Part shown: piece after piece, positions 46,441-57,800 of the stretch | How the letters are laid out: each line of letters starts with the position of its first letter | Numbering within the stretch: position 1 is the stretch's first letter | Assembly: GCF_041734735.1 (NCBI RefSeq) | Contig: NC_134878.1 | Coordinates: 42,137,232-42,201,231 of the forward strand | Reading direction: 5' to 3' | DNA from: Babylonia areolata | Lineage: Eukaryota > Mollusca > Gastropoda > Neogastropoda > Buccinidae | DNA length: 64,000 bases | Notes under the pieces: model-generated | The model's database searches: none | What the model was told of the DNA's origin: nothing | What the model saw: only the letters and a program-made list of their open reading frames with translations | Position numbers and translations under genes: made by a program

Positions 46441-47513
46441 GGTGGTGGTGGTGTGTCCATCAAGATCGATGATGACCATCGTTGTCATCCAGCTGGGGGA
46501 TGGGGGGAGGGTGGTGGTGGGGTGGGGGGGGAGGATGCTCATGAATCTATCTGTGAATGCGCAGATGACTGAATAGTCCAATCTGCGCACGAAATGTTCG
46601 CTGACAGTTGGGGCAGACAAAGACAGGCATATCATTGTCAGGGGGCTTGTTTGCCCGTGACTTTCTGGCCTGCCTCTTCTGAATAGCTGCAGGAGTCCTG
46701 TTGGCCTCGCACAACTTGGCACTTTTGTGCACAGCAGCGCGCCATTTGTCACGGTCCACTGCAGATTCCTCCCAGGAGTCAGGGTTGATATCAAACGCTT
46801 TAAGAGAGACTTTCAGAGTATCTCTGAAGCGCTTCTTCTGACCTCTGTGTGATCTCTTCCCTTGTTGCAGCTCGCCATAGAAGAGCCTTTTGGGCAGCCG
46901 ATGGTCTGGCATGCGCGCCACGTGTCCAGCCCAGCGAAGCTGGGACTGCATCAGGATGGTGAAGATGCTGGGAAGGGTGGCTTTTGCGAGCACCTCTGTG
47001 TCTGGGGTCCTGTCTTGCCACTTGATGTTCAGTAGCTTCCTGAGGCATGTTGTGTGGAAGTGGTTCAGCTTCTTGGCATGTCGTTGGTACACTGTCCAAG
47101 TTTCGCAGGCGTACAGTAGTGTGGGGAGAACTACTGCTCTGTAGACCTTTAGCTTGGTCTCAAGACTAATGCCTCTTCTGTTCCAGACATTTGCACTGAG
47201 TCTGCCAAAAGTTGCGCTTGCTCTTGCAATCCTGACGTTCACTTCATCATCGATGGTCGCATTTCGTGATAGTGTGCTACCAAGGTATGTGAACCGCTCC
47301 ACCGCACTGAGTCTCTGACCGTTGACTGTGATGTTGGGCTCAACGTAGGGTTTCCCTGGGGCTGGCTGATGGAGAACTTCAGTTTTCCTCGTGCTGATGG
47401 TAAGGCCAAAGTTCCTGATGGCAGTGGCAAACTTGTCGACGCTGAGTTGCATGTCAGCTTCAGATCCAGCGTTGAGGGCACAATCATCAGCAAACAAAAA
47501 GTCTCTGATGATG
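46441..47513 (-). mobile_element. 5'-truncated copy of LINE element 2
   Basis: A minus-strand copy of the last ~1.07 kb of element 2, flanked by exact 11-bp duplications ATCCCCAAGAT (46430-46440 and 47514-47524). It begins at the RT active-site region (IIRDFLFADDC) and runs through the C2H2 finger and the (ACC)n tail. The frame is still open from the truncation point to the normal stop at 46547. 5' truncation is the usual outcome of incomplete target-primed reverse transcription. It lacks endonuclease and most of RT, so it is dead on arrival but recent. Confidence 0.95.
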
Positions 47514-47524
47514 ATCCCCAAGAT

Positions 47525-48083
47525 ACAAATAAAGCAGAGCACAGACAAGGGATCTTTCAACAATCAAATAAGAGACTTGGTTTAAGTATGAGTATAAATA
47601 ATCCCATTAACCAGATTCTGACTACTAACGACCTGTAGGTCGTTATGAAATCCCATTTCCAGTTCATGTGTTTCTCCAGGCTACACTTCTGTAAGAAGAC
47701 ACCATTCCCCTCCACAGAAATACACACTGTCAACAAAAGTTGATACAGATTAACATACTAGTTTATTGTTTTATCCACATGTTTGTACTTCTTTGCAATA
47801 CACATAGTTTATCATTTCATCCATGTTTGTACTTCTTTGCAGTTGCTAAATGAATATCTTGTTTATACTGCCATCTTACATAATTTGTGAACCCTATTCT
47901 TTTGTAAAACAGAGGAAAAAAATTCCTTTAACAACAGAATCAAATAACTCTCTCATCACTGACATTACTTCCAACAGAACGCTGAACAGTCATTTGGAAT
48001 GGTCAATCACAAAATGAGTATCATGAGAAGTTTGCCAACCACTCACATTTATAATAGCAGGTACAAGATCACCATCTAAAGAT
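47525..48083. other. No gene recognised
   Basis: Unique A/T-rich DNA between two truncated LINE copies. A short palindrome ACGACCTGTAGGTCGT lies at about 47628-47643. No other structure is seen. Confidence 0.5.
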
Positions 48084-49492
48084 CTTGACTTACTTGACTT
48101 ATTCCTCTTGATTCCGTGGGTAACATAGGGCCGCAACAACACTCCTCCAACGCACCCGGCTCTGGCTGGTCCTCTTCAGTTCGGCCCACGTCATTCCGGC
48201 CGCCCTTGTCTCTGCCTCAATGCTTCTCCGCCAGGTCTGCTTCGGACGGCCAACTTTCCTTTTCCCTTGTGGGTTCCAATCAAGAGCCTGTCTTGTGATG
48301 TTTGTTGCAGGCTTGCGTAGTGTGTGGCCTGTCCATCCCCATTTCTGTTTCTTGATTTCCGTCTCCAGTGGGGTCTGTTTTGCCATGTTCCAAAGTTCTT
48401 CATTGGAGACAACCTCTGGCCATCTGATGTTCAGGATGTTTCTTAGACATCTGTTGGTGAATGTCTGAAGCTTGTGGGTGCTGGTCTTTGTCACTCTCCA
48501 CGTCTCTGAGCCATAGAGTAGAACCGACTTCACGTTGGTGTTAAAAATCCGGATCTTGTTGCGGATTGAGAGGGCTGTCGATCTCCAGATTGGTCGAAGG
48601 GTGTTGAAGGCGTGTCTTGCTTTGTTGATACGGCTCTTGATGTCTTCGTCCGTCCCCCCGTCTTTGCTGACAACACTGCCTAAGTAGACAAACTTGTCAA
48701 CCTCCTTGATGTTCTCTTGATGTAGTTGCACTGGATCTTGCTTCTTGTTGTTGACCCTCATGACCTCTGTTTTCCCAATGTTGATTTGGAGTCCAGTCTT
48801 CTCAGCTTCTTCTGCCACACGACATAGTTTCTCCTGCGCATCTTGCTGCCTGTGGGAGAGAAGACTTATGTCATCTGCGAAGTCTAGGTCCTCCAGCTGT
48901 TTAGTGAAAGTCCACTGTATGCCTGTCCTCCGATCTGCTGTAGACTGCCTCATGACCCAGTCAACCACCATCAGGAAAATGGTCGGTGAGAGCAAACAAC
49001 CCTGACGGACGCCGGTTTGCACACTGAAAGGTTCCGTCAGTTTCCCGTCGTGGATCACTTGACAGGTGGCGTCTTCGTACATTTGCTGGATGATGGTTAC
49101 AAACTTTGGTGGAAATCCATAGTGGTACATCAGTCTCCAGATGACATCTCGGTCGACACTGTCAAAAGCTTTTTGAAAGTCGACAAAGACTGTGTACAGG
49201 GGGGTCTGCCACTCCAGGGACTGCTCGATGATGATGCGCATGGTTGCGATGTGATCCGTGCACGAGCGATCTTGTCGGAAGCCTGCTTGTTCGTCCTGAA
49301 GTGTCTTGTCCAAAGCGTTCTTCAGTCTCTCAAGAATGATTCTGCTCAGTACCTTGCCCGGAATAGACAACAGCATGATTCCCCGCCAGCTGTTGCAGGA
49401 TGAAAGGTCCCCTTTCTTTGGCAGCTTTACAAGATGTCCTCTTTTCCAGTCTTTTGGCACTCGCTCCTGTTCCCAGATCTTGCAAAGGAGAT
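48084..49492 (-). mobile_element. 5'-truncated RTE-like LINE fragment
   Basis: Minus-strand RT half of a different LINE family. Residue landmarks are FVDFQKAFDSVDRDVIW, TGVRQGCLLSPTIF, LDFADDISLLSH and, after RT, WTGHTLRKP and KRKVGRPKQTWRR. The frame is open from about 49492 to the stop near 48099. A very short 3' end carries the tandem word TAAGTCAAG, as in RTE-type elements with tiny repeated tails. The endonuclease is missing. I could not find a convincing target duplication. The clade call rests on general resemblance only. Confidence 0.85.
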
Positions 49493-51668
49493 CAAATACA
49501 CAATAAACTTTTACTAGTTTCAGCATGGCCTGTAGAGTGCCATCTACCATATGCTGGACAAGTCTCACAAGACACATTCAGTGGACTACCTCGACTTTTA
49601 CTTTTATCGTCATTTTCATGATGGGAAATAAAAGTAATGATCTGATTCTGATTCATGAATTAAGCATCAGACTCCCTGAAGTCCTATCTCAAATATCAAT
49701 GGAATAAGATGACTTTCTGAGACAGAGTCAAGCCTATTTCCAACACACACACACAGACAAAAATTCAAAGCTCGTGATTTCAGATTTTCAATATGCATTG
49801 GCAGAATTTGTACTAACCCCCCCCCCCCCCCCAAAAAAAAAACACCAAAAAAAAAAGAAACAAAAAACAACAACACAAAAACAAAAAAAACACCCCAAAA
49901 CACCTCTGATTAATTAAAAACAGAAAAGACAACCCAAACTATTCCAACCCATGTTTTTGTGTATGTGTGTGCTGGGGAAGGGGGAGTGGGGCTGGGGGAT
50001 GGGGAGGAGCGGGAGCTTGTTTTGCATCATCAGTACAAAAATGTCCATAGCAAAAGATTCCCTATCCCCCCTTTTTTTTTTGGTCAAACACCAAGCTTAA
50101 ATTGCAAAGAACAAATTAACTCATGATTTTTGTTACAAATGGATCTAGTGATATCTTAATGACTTTAACATTCAAGGTTTCTGATTTGCTTTACTGTTAG
50201 TGTTACTGTTGATTCATTTCAAACATTCACATAACACTGCTATGACACATCACATCACTTTCAATGATGAGCTGCCTTCATTACCACAAAATTTTGCAAG
50301 CACCAATCTTTTATTCCACAACCCTGAACTTCATAGGCACCTTCAGAAGTAATATTTCTTAAAAGTAATAAAAAAAATGTTTAAAAAAAATAATAAAAAA
50401 AGAAAAAAAAGAAAGAAAAACCAACCACCAAAAAAACCAACAACAGGTTCATGGAGTAAGTTACAATTGTTTTTTTTTTCTTTCTTCCTTTTATGAGAAA
50501 AAACAATTAATATAGTCAATTTCTTGATGCCGTTCTGTTACAACTATGCTCCTCCCCCCACCCCCTCTGTAATAAGAAACACAATGAATGCGCTCAACCT
50601 TGACCCAAATATATGGATGCAATTATGCAGTACATAATTATATATCACCCCATCTCCCCACAAAGGAGGACAGAAAAAGCAGCAGAGAAAGACCAGCAGC
50701 TTCTTTAACCTAAAGAAAAACCCTCAGAACAAAGTGGTTATCTATTTCCTCAACCTGAAATCACTCTTCTGTACAACTACTGTTTTGTCTTAACTCTTTT
50801 CGCACTACTGCTAAGTAGTGCTCAGGCACAGATACCACTACCCCCACCCCCAGGATTCTTTTAATGGATCTTTTTCAACAAAGCGTTTGATTTATTGATG
50901 AACTTGTTTGACTTACTGATTTTGTGTGCAGTTTGAGCATTTTCAAGCAGTTTTGTTTTGCTACTTTTATTATCAGTACTAGAAAGGTGCGTTTCTCTAC
51001 TTGGCAGGTAATGTACATATCATAGGAATCCAGGAACAAGTGAAAGTAATCGTTCATAGAAAATTAGGAATGATAGAGTTAACGCACTGAGTGCCCAAGG
51101 ACCCCCTTTTGGTGCACAAAAAAAGTGCCCCTGGACAGAAATTTCCGTCTGTGTCATTGTAGGAATCTTCCTATTGCAAAATCATTCAATTCATGTGAAA
51201 TTGTCGTAAATGGAAAGTGGTTTTAGGTATGGGTTATATATGTTTTCTTTTAGTAGTTTGCATGCTTTTGATATTGAGCACAATTGTTGTGAACACTAAC
51301 AAATGAAGCAGTTATGAAAGATCTGTGTAAACTTCCATACTTTTTTAAATCATCTAAAAAAATCACTGCTGAAACCTCCCAGATGAAGAACACTGCACAT
51401 GCTGTAATCCTTGCAGCACTGAAAGGGTTCAAACATTTCCAACCCCCCACTCCCTCTCCATGTTTCAAACAGACTTCATGAGTCATCGGTGTATTCCACA
51501 TATCTGTCCATACAAACATTTTAGTTTCCAAACACTTTCCACTGGGCAGAAGATAGAACGAAACCATGGCAGCTTCAGGTATGGCATTTTGCAGGCAGGC
51601 AGGCAGGCATAAAGCTATTGTTCACTGGAGCACAAACCGACACAACAATACAACTGGAAGTCTGCTTG
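49493..51668 (-). other. Region 3' of the kinesin-13 stop codon; low complexity, possible 3' UTR
   Basis: This stretch follows the kinesin stop codon on the minus strand, so some of it should be 3' UTR. Minus-strand AATAAA words occur near 50890 and 50308, but I cannot choose between them. A C run (49818-49834) and A-rich stretches (50370-50440) are the only other structure. Confidence 0.35.
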
Positions 51669-51766
51669 TCAATTGCGGTTGTTTGGGCGCTTGGACTGGC
51701 TCGGCTGGATGTTCCTGCTCAATGTCTCCTCTTCTTGCATCTCCATTCGGAACACCTGCACCTTTT
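51669..51766 (-). CDS. Kinesin-13 (KIF2-like), last coding exon
   Basis: Read on the minus strand, a TTTCAG acceptor is followed by 98 bp that completes a split Glu codon and then encodes KVQVFRMEMQEEETLSRNIQ and a short basic tail before TGA (51671-51669). This matches the end of KIF2A-type kinesins, where a DKVKSFRAALQEEE-like helix is followed by a short Lys/Arg/Pro-rich C-terminus. Kinesin-13 proteins are non-walking motors that depolymerise microtubule ends; this tail belongs to the C-terminal coiled coil used in dimerisation. The acceptor's pyrimidine tract is a (TC)n microsatellite. Paralogue identity (KIF2A, B or C) is not resolved. Confidence 0.85.
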
Positions 51767-52391
51767 CTGAAAGAGAGAGAGAGAGAGAGAGAGGGACAGA
51801 GAGAGTGAAAGCAGAATGCCAGGGATGATAATTTTTGATATCAGTTCTCCTTTCTTGACACTCACTGAAAAAAAACTTATAAAAGTTCCAGTCCAGTCCA
51901 AGCTATAATTTCTCAAGTTTTACTGGTCAAGAAAACTGGGCAAAAGCACTATCAAATAATAATATGATTCAAGCCTGATGTAAAATCAAATATGCTGAAG
52001 TAAGATCAAAATCAAATATGATAGATGAAAACACACTACGTGGTAGAATCAGTTGAACAATTCCATATCCAAATCAGGAGAAAAAAAGACACTTGCAGAC
52101 ACGTATGTCAAAATAATAATAATAATTAAAATTTTTTTTTAAAAACCCACAAAAAAACAAAAAACAAACACTGCTTTACATCCTTACAGACAGAAGTGGC
52201 AACTAGTAAGTGCAGGAAACTGATGGTCTGAATGCATCTGATTGCACTCTTCCCGGCCTGTGACCTAATTTCAATGGATTTTCGAACATAAATCATGATA
52301 GTAACAATATTGTTCATACAAAACATTTCATTACTTTTGTTTTTTTTATACATTGTCCACATAAGCAGAGTAGCAAATGAATGCTTCTCAC
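51767..52391 (-). other. Kinesin-13 intron (625 bp)
   Basis: GT (minus strand at 52391-52390) to AG (51768-51767). It begins GTGAGAAG and ends in a (TC)n/TTTCAG tract. No repeat copy is recognised inside. Confidence 0.8.
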
Positions 52392-52454
52392 CTTTTAAAG
52401 ATTTCAAAGCTTGGATTCTCTGGGCCAGCAGAGTGTCTAGACGTTTGGCGTATG
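52392..52454 (-). CDS. Kinesin-13 (KIF2-like), penultimate coding exon
   Basis: 63 bp between a GTTTCAG acceptor and a GTGAGAAG donor, phase 1 on both sides. It encodes the tail of the coiled coil: with the preceding G the peptide reads AYAKRLDTLLAQRIQALKSL, then K. Kinesin-13 members have a D-Y-D-V-(D/E)-x-Y-A-x-x-L-(D/E)-x-(I/L)-L signature here. Phases join correctly with both neighbours, which is strong support that these are real exons. Confidence 0.87.
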
Positions 52455-54558
52455 CTGAAACAAAGAAAATGTCATCTTCATTCAAGAATTTTAGAATTAT
52501 GAGGCACAGACAGGTTATCTTGCATGTAAACACATGATGCAAACTTTGCAACTGCTGATCTGTTTTAATTTAAAGGCCTTTCACCCTGATCAACAAAAAA
52601 CCTCCATAGTCCTACACCCTGTGCCTTTGCCTGTCTGCCACCAGGTAAGGCCACTTGATGTTCAGTAGCTTCCTGAGGCATGTTGTGTGGAAGTGGTTCA
52701 GCTTCTTGGCATGTCGTTGGTACACTGTCCAAGTTTCGCAGGCGTACAGTAGTGTGGGGAGAACTACTGCTCTGTAGACCTTTAGCTTGGTCTCAAGACT
52801 AATGCCTCTTCTGTTCCAGACATTTGCACTGAGTCTGCCAAAAGTTGCGCTTGCTCTTGCAATCCTGACGTTCACTTCATCGTCGATCGTCGCATTTCGT
52901 GACAGTGTGCTGCCAAGGTATGTGAACCACTCCACTGCACTGAGTCTTTGACTGTTGACTGTGATGTTGGGCTCAAAATGAGGTTTCCCTGTGGCTGATG
53001 GAGAACTTGTTTTCCTCGTGCTGATGGTAAGGCCGAAGTTCCTGCTGGCAGTGGCAAACTTGTTGACGCTGAGTTGCATGTCAGCTTCAGATCCAGCGTT
53101 GAGGGCACAATCATCAGCAAACAAAAAGTCTCTGATGATGTCTGTCATGACCTGCATTTTTGCTTGAAGCCTTCTGAGGTTAAACAGCTTGCCATCTGTT
53201 CAGTACTTTTGGCCGATTCCAACATCGCCATCTCTGAAGGCATCAGTAAGCACTGCAGAAAACATGAGGCTGAACAGTGTTGGTGCCAGGACACAGCCTT
53301 GCTTGACTTTCTGACTATTAACGGATGGGTGGATGCAGTTGATGTTTCATTTCCCCGGGAATGCTGCTGACACTGGTTCTGCCATCACACAACTTCAGTG
53401 TCTCAAGTATGTCGAATGAGAGAAGTTAAATGAATCAATGCTGGGTCTCCTCTCCTGTGTGGTGTCATAAAAAAAGCTAACAATGACAGTTTCCCTGTTG
53501 AGTACTGGCACTGCTGTGACATAAAGGGAGTTGGGTTGTATCCCTGTTTAAGTGAAGTCTTTATCACCCAGCTCACCACACAGGGCTGCATCATGGCTGA
53601 GAAAACTACTCCCATAGACCCCCATTAAATGAATATAAAAAAGAGGAAAACAATCATGGATATAAAAATAGGTACATAAACCTAGGACAGGCCCCTGACA
53701 CTCCCAACTTCTGCCAGAGGATTAAAAAAAATTCTTAACAGAACATGAACCTGTATGATGCACAAAATTTTATACAATAACAGGTTACAAAGCCAAAAAC
53801 TGCCAACCAGCATCTATGCCCGCTGTGCAAAAAGGAATACAACACAGTAAGAATGCCCCATTATCAAGCCAAGAAGAAGACAAAAATATTCAAGGCTTTC
53901 CCCTCAAAATATGTGAATGGACCAGAAAGGCAAAAAAGTAAGAGATGACAGAAAGAAAAGGAAAAAACAAAAACAACAAACAAATAGAGCAACAGAAAAT
54001 AATAACAATGGAGATTTATGTAGCGTGTTTCTCCAGAAATACTGCTCAAAGCACTTATCATTCGTTCCCCACTTCCCGCATCCTCTGCACCACCACCACC
54101 CACACTCACGGAGACATGTGCCAGAAAAAACACACAACTGAACATTGGAAACCACCCACCCACCTATGACTCCCCCCCCAGAAAATGCATCCCTGCAACA
54201 TGCACTCAAGCAAGCACACACACATACACGAACGCACAAAAACACACGAAAAACAGATCATTCCAAACACAGAACTACCAGAAGGTGGTGGATACTATTC
54301 GTACTGGAAAAAACACCCGGCATCCTCACAGGGAACTGTTCAATATGAAGACTAATGGACAGAAAGTAATGCCATTGGCAAGAGCTTAGAAAATGAGACA
54401 AGAATGAGCATTTTTTTTAAAGGAAAATCTAAACAAAACACTTATCCCCATGGACAGTGACAAAAACATATGCAACTAACAACATACACAGTGAAAATCT
54501 ACAACTGGAATCCTCTGACAAGTCATTCACTCTTTCTTTTTTTCTCAAAGTGACTCAC
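52455..54558 (-). other. Kinesin-13 intron (2,104 bp) with a LINE fragment
   Basis: GT at 54558-54557 and AG at 52456-52455, read on the minus strand. It contains the LINE element 2-family fragment 52650-53307. The rest is unique, with a CA-rich patch near 54211-54250. Open frames of about 70-110 codons at 53864-54245 are cysteine/phenylalanine-rich noise. Confidence 0.75.
52650..53307 (-). mobile_element. Internal fragment of LINE element 2 family
   Basis: A minus-strand piece homologous to the RT active-site and thumb region of element 2 (FLFADDC..., then GRLSANVWNRRGISLETKLK). It lacks both the 5' part and the zinc-finger/tail end, and has small internal changes relative to the 46441 copy, so it is older. 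No target duplication is visible, as expected if the 3' end was lost after insertion. Confidence 0.85.
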
Positions 54559-54631
54559 CTTCTACATCATAGTCTACCGACTCTGTGGCCTTGAGAAGCT
54601 TCTGGTCTTCCAAAAGCCATTTCTGGGTTTG
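54559..54631 (-). CDS. Kinesin-13 (KIF2-like), antepenultimate exon seen in window
   Basis: 73 bp between acceptor CTCTTTGCAG and donor GTGAGTC. It enters in phase 0 and leaves in phase 1. It encodes QTQKWLLEDQKLLKATES followed by VDYDVE. The VDYDV core followed, in the next exon, by AYAKRLDTLL is the recognisable kinesin-13 C-terminal signature. The three exons together give about 76 residues ending in a natural stop. The motor domain and N-terminus must lie beyond the right edge of the window. Confidence 0.87.
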
Positions 54632-54686
54632 CTGCAAAGAGAAAGGAGCAGCAGTTACCAATCTGTGAAATATCTTTGTTACCATT

Positions 54687-54702
54687 ATCAGTTTCAATAA
54701 AA
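54687..54702. repeat. 16-bp target-site duplication of the I-like LINE, left copy
   Basis: ATCAGTTTCAATAAAA recurs exactly at 60729-60744. Both copies continue with a GAAATTA word (with one base of difference), so the duplication may be up to ~23 bp. Confidence 0.88.
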
Positions 54703-54833
54703 TGAAATTATGGTGCTTAGAGCCTCGCCGACCACTAAGGCCATCTCAAGGCTATCGCCACGTCAATTACTACTACAAGGCTAAAAAAAACAACCAATTA
54801 AAACGAGTCACCACTTCAAACTTTCCACTCCAA

Positions 54834-54874
<41 letters not shown>

Positions 54875-54891
54875 TCCATAGTTTAAAACCT

Positions 54892-57800
54892 TCAAATCTG
54901 GTTAAAAAGGTTCACTTCTTTTAAGAAGTCCATCAGCGCCCACGGAGGGACATCACGAAACAAAGTCTTCAAAGAAACCGCCGTGTAATGTCTGCGTCTA
55001 ACGTCATGCAGATCCCAACAGTCAAGGAGCACGTGTTTCACGGTGAGAGGCTCGTCACAGGGAACGCATCGAGGGGCCTCCTCCCCCTTCAACAAGTAAG
55101 AATGAGTAAAAAAAGTGTGCCCCGTACGCAGTCTGCACAGCACAGATTCCTCCTTTCTGTTCTTCACCCCCGAAGGGAGGGTCTCCCCCAGGTCCGGACG
55201 GATCTGGAAGAGCTTGTTGTCTATCTGGGTGTTCCATTTCTCTTGCCAAAGATCTTTAACGTAAGAATTGACCTTCCGCTTCATGTCTGTATAGGGTACC
55301 AAGGATCTGGACAATTCTTTCTTTACAGCGTTCCTGGCCAGCAGGTCCGCCCTTTCGTTACCACGAATGCCAACATGTCCGGGAACCCAGGCCAACACAA
55401 CCTCGTATCCTTTCTTCGTTGCGAGAGTAAAAGTTTCATAAAATTCCAGCAGTTTGGGATGAGTGATATTCCTGCAGGCGATCGCCTCCAGGGCTGATAA
55501 GGAGTCGGAAAAGATCATGAATCTCTTCTGTTTGGAAGAGAGAACCATTTTTAACCCCAGGACCAGTGCAGTCAGTTCCGCGGTGTATACCGAGCTGTCA
55601 GACAGGATGTGTTCCGTTGAGGGCCGGTCAGGAAAGGCGGGGCAGAACGCAGATGCGGCGACTCCGTCCTCTGACTTGGAACCGTCAGTGAAGATGCCTT
55701 GAAAGGTGGGGAATTTGTGGCACAGTTCCGAAAAGTAGGTTCTGTAGGCCAGAGAACTGGTGGTGTCCTTACGGTACGAGGCCAGATCAAATCGGACCTC
55801 AGGTGTTGTAAAGGTCCACGGGGGGCTGTCAGGGAACTTAGAGAAATCTGAGATGCCACCGACATCCAGATCGGCATTTTCCAAGTGCGGCTGAATGCGG
55901 AGTCCGAGAGGAGGTATGCAGTTTGGGTTGTCTGTAAATTTCTTATCGAAAGGGTTGTTGAATACAGCATCGTAAGCAGGGTTTGTAGGTTCCGAAAACA
56001 ATTTCAAATAATAGTTCAGGGTCAGCTTCAGTCTGCGGTTGGAAAGAGGTGGTTCCCCCGCCTCTGCATACAGGCTGTGCACAGGGGTGGTGCGGAAAGC
56101 ACCCAAGCTGAGACGGAGCCCTTGGTGGTGTACAGGGTCCAACAGTTTCAGGTAGGACGGTCTGGCCGAGCCGTATACAACACTTCCATAATCCAGTTTG
56201 GACCGGACCAGGGCTCTGTAGAGGTGCAAGAGAGTCCTCTTATCAGCACCCCAGTTCGTGTGTGCCACAACTCGGATGATGTTCAGGGCTTTTAGGCAAG
56301 ATATTTTCAGCTGTTTAATGTGGCTGAGAAAATTCAGCTTCTGATCGAAGACGACCCCTAGAAATCTGGCTTCCTTGACCGCCGGGATGGTGGATGTTCC
56401 CAGACGGATTTCAGGGTCCTGATAGAATTGGCGAAAATTATGAAAGTGGATGCATTCAGTTTTGGAGGACGAAAATGTGAAGCCATTCTCCTCTGCCCAA
56501 CACTGGATTTTGTTGACGCAGAGCTGAAGCCGTCGCTGGATGCTGGCGTACGTGCTGCCGGTTGCATATAAAGCAAAATCATCCACGAACAGCGAGCTGT
56601 CCGATCCTTTCTGAACGGATTGAACGATGTCATTAATTTTGATGCTGAACAGAGCAGGCGACAGGATGCTCCCCTGCGGGACACCCAGCTCCTGCTCGTG
56701 AATGTCGGACAGGGTGGTGCCGACTCTCACCTGGAATTGTCTGTCTTGTAAAAAATTGTGGATAAACTGAGGCAGGTGTCCTCGGAAGCCGAGCTTGTGC
56801 AAGTCGGAAAGAATACCAAATTTCCACGTGGTATCGTAAGCTTTCTCCAGGTCAAAAAATATGGCCACCACATGTTGTTTGTTGACGAAAGCATTTCTTA
56901 TCGTGGTTTCCAGACGAACCAGATGGTCAACGGTAGAGCGATGCTTGCGGAAACCGCACTGTTCCTTCGCCAGAAGGCCGTCGGTCTCTAGTTTCCACAT
57001 CAGTCTACCGTTGACCATCTTTTCCATCAGTTTGCAGACGCAGCTGGTCAGTGCAATTGGGCGGTAGTTGGAGGGGTTCGAGGGGTCTTTTCCCGGTTTC
57101 GGCAGCGGGATTATGAGGGCTTTCCGCCAGGAGGGTGGAAAGAAGCCTGTGACCCAGATGTGGTTATAAACTTTAAGCAGGGTGTCCAGACAGGTTTGGG
57201 GAAGGTGCTTTAGGAGTTTATAATGGACTTCGTCCATTCCTGGACAGGAATCCGTACAGGTCTGAAGGGCAGATTTAAGTTCGTTCATTGTGAAAGGAAG
57301 GTTGTAATTCTCTGTGTTGTCGGAAAAGAAGTTACATGGTGTTTTTTCTGACAGGTTTTTGGTTTTAAGAAAGCGAGCAGATTTGTTAGCAGATCTCGAG
57401 TTCTGTTCTATTGTGGAGGCAAGCAAATTGGCAACTGCTTTCTTCTCTGTGACCAGAGCGTCTGAAAGTTTAAGATGGTGGAAGGTCGGGCATGCGTTTT
57501 TGCCCTTAATTCTTTTTAAAACCCTCCACACTTTCTTCTTGGGTGTGTTGGAGGTTAAGGAAGAGCAGAAATCTCTCCAAGACTTCCTCTGGCTCTTTTT
57601 AAAAACATACCTGGCTTTCGCCCTCAGCTGTTGATGGGTTCGAACGCTATCGGACTCCGGTCTCCGAAAGACGCGTCGCTGCGCTCTCTTCCGAGACTTG
57701 CGGGCCTCCCGACATTCCGCGTTGAACCAGGGCGTTCTAGGGACCTGAGGCTTGGAGGTAGACGATGGGACTGCTGCTTTGGCGCAATCTAAAACGATCC

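Noticed and set aside
53864-54245. Cysteine/phenylalanine-rich ORFs of ~100 residues in the kinesin intron
   Set aside because: They lie in low-complexity intronic DNA, overlap each other in two frames and have no family resemblance.
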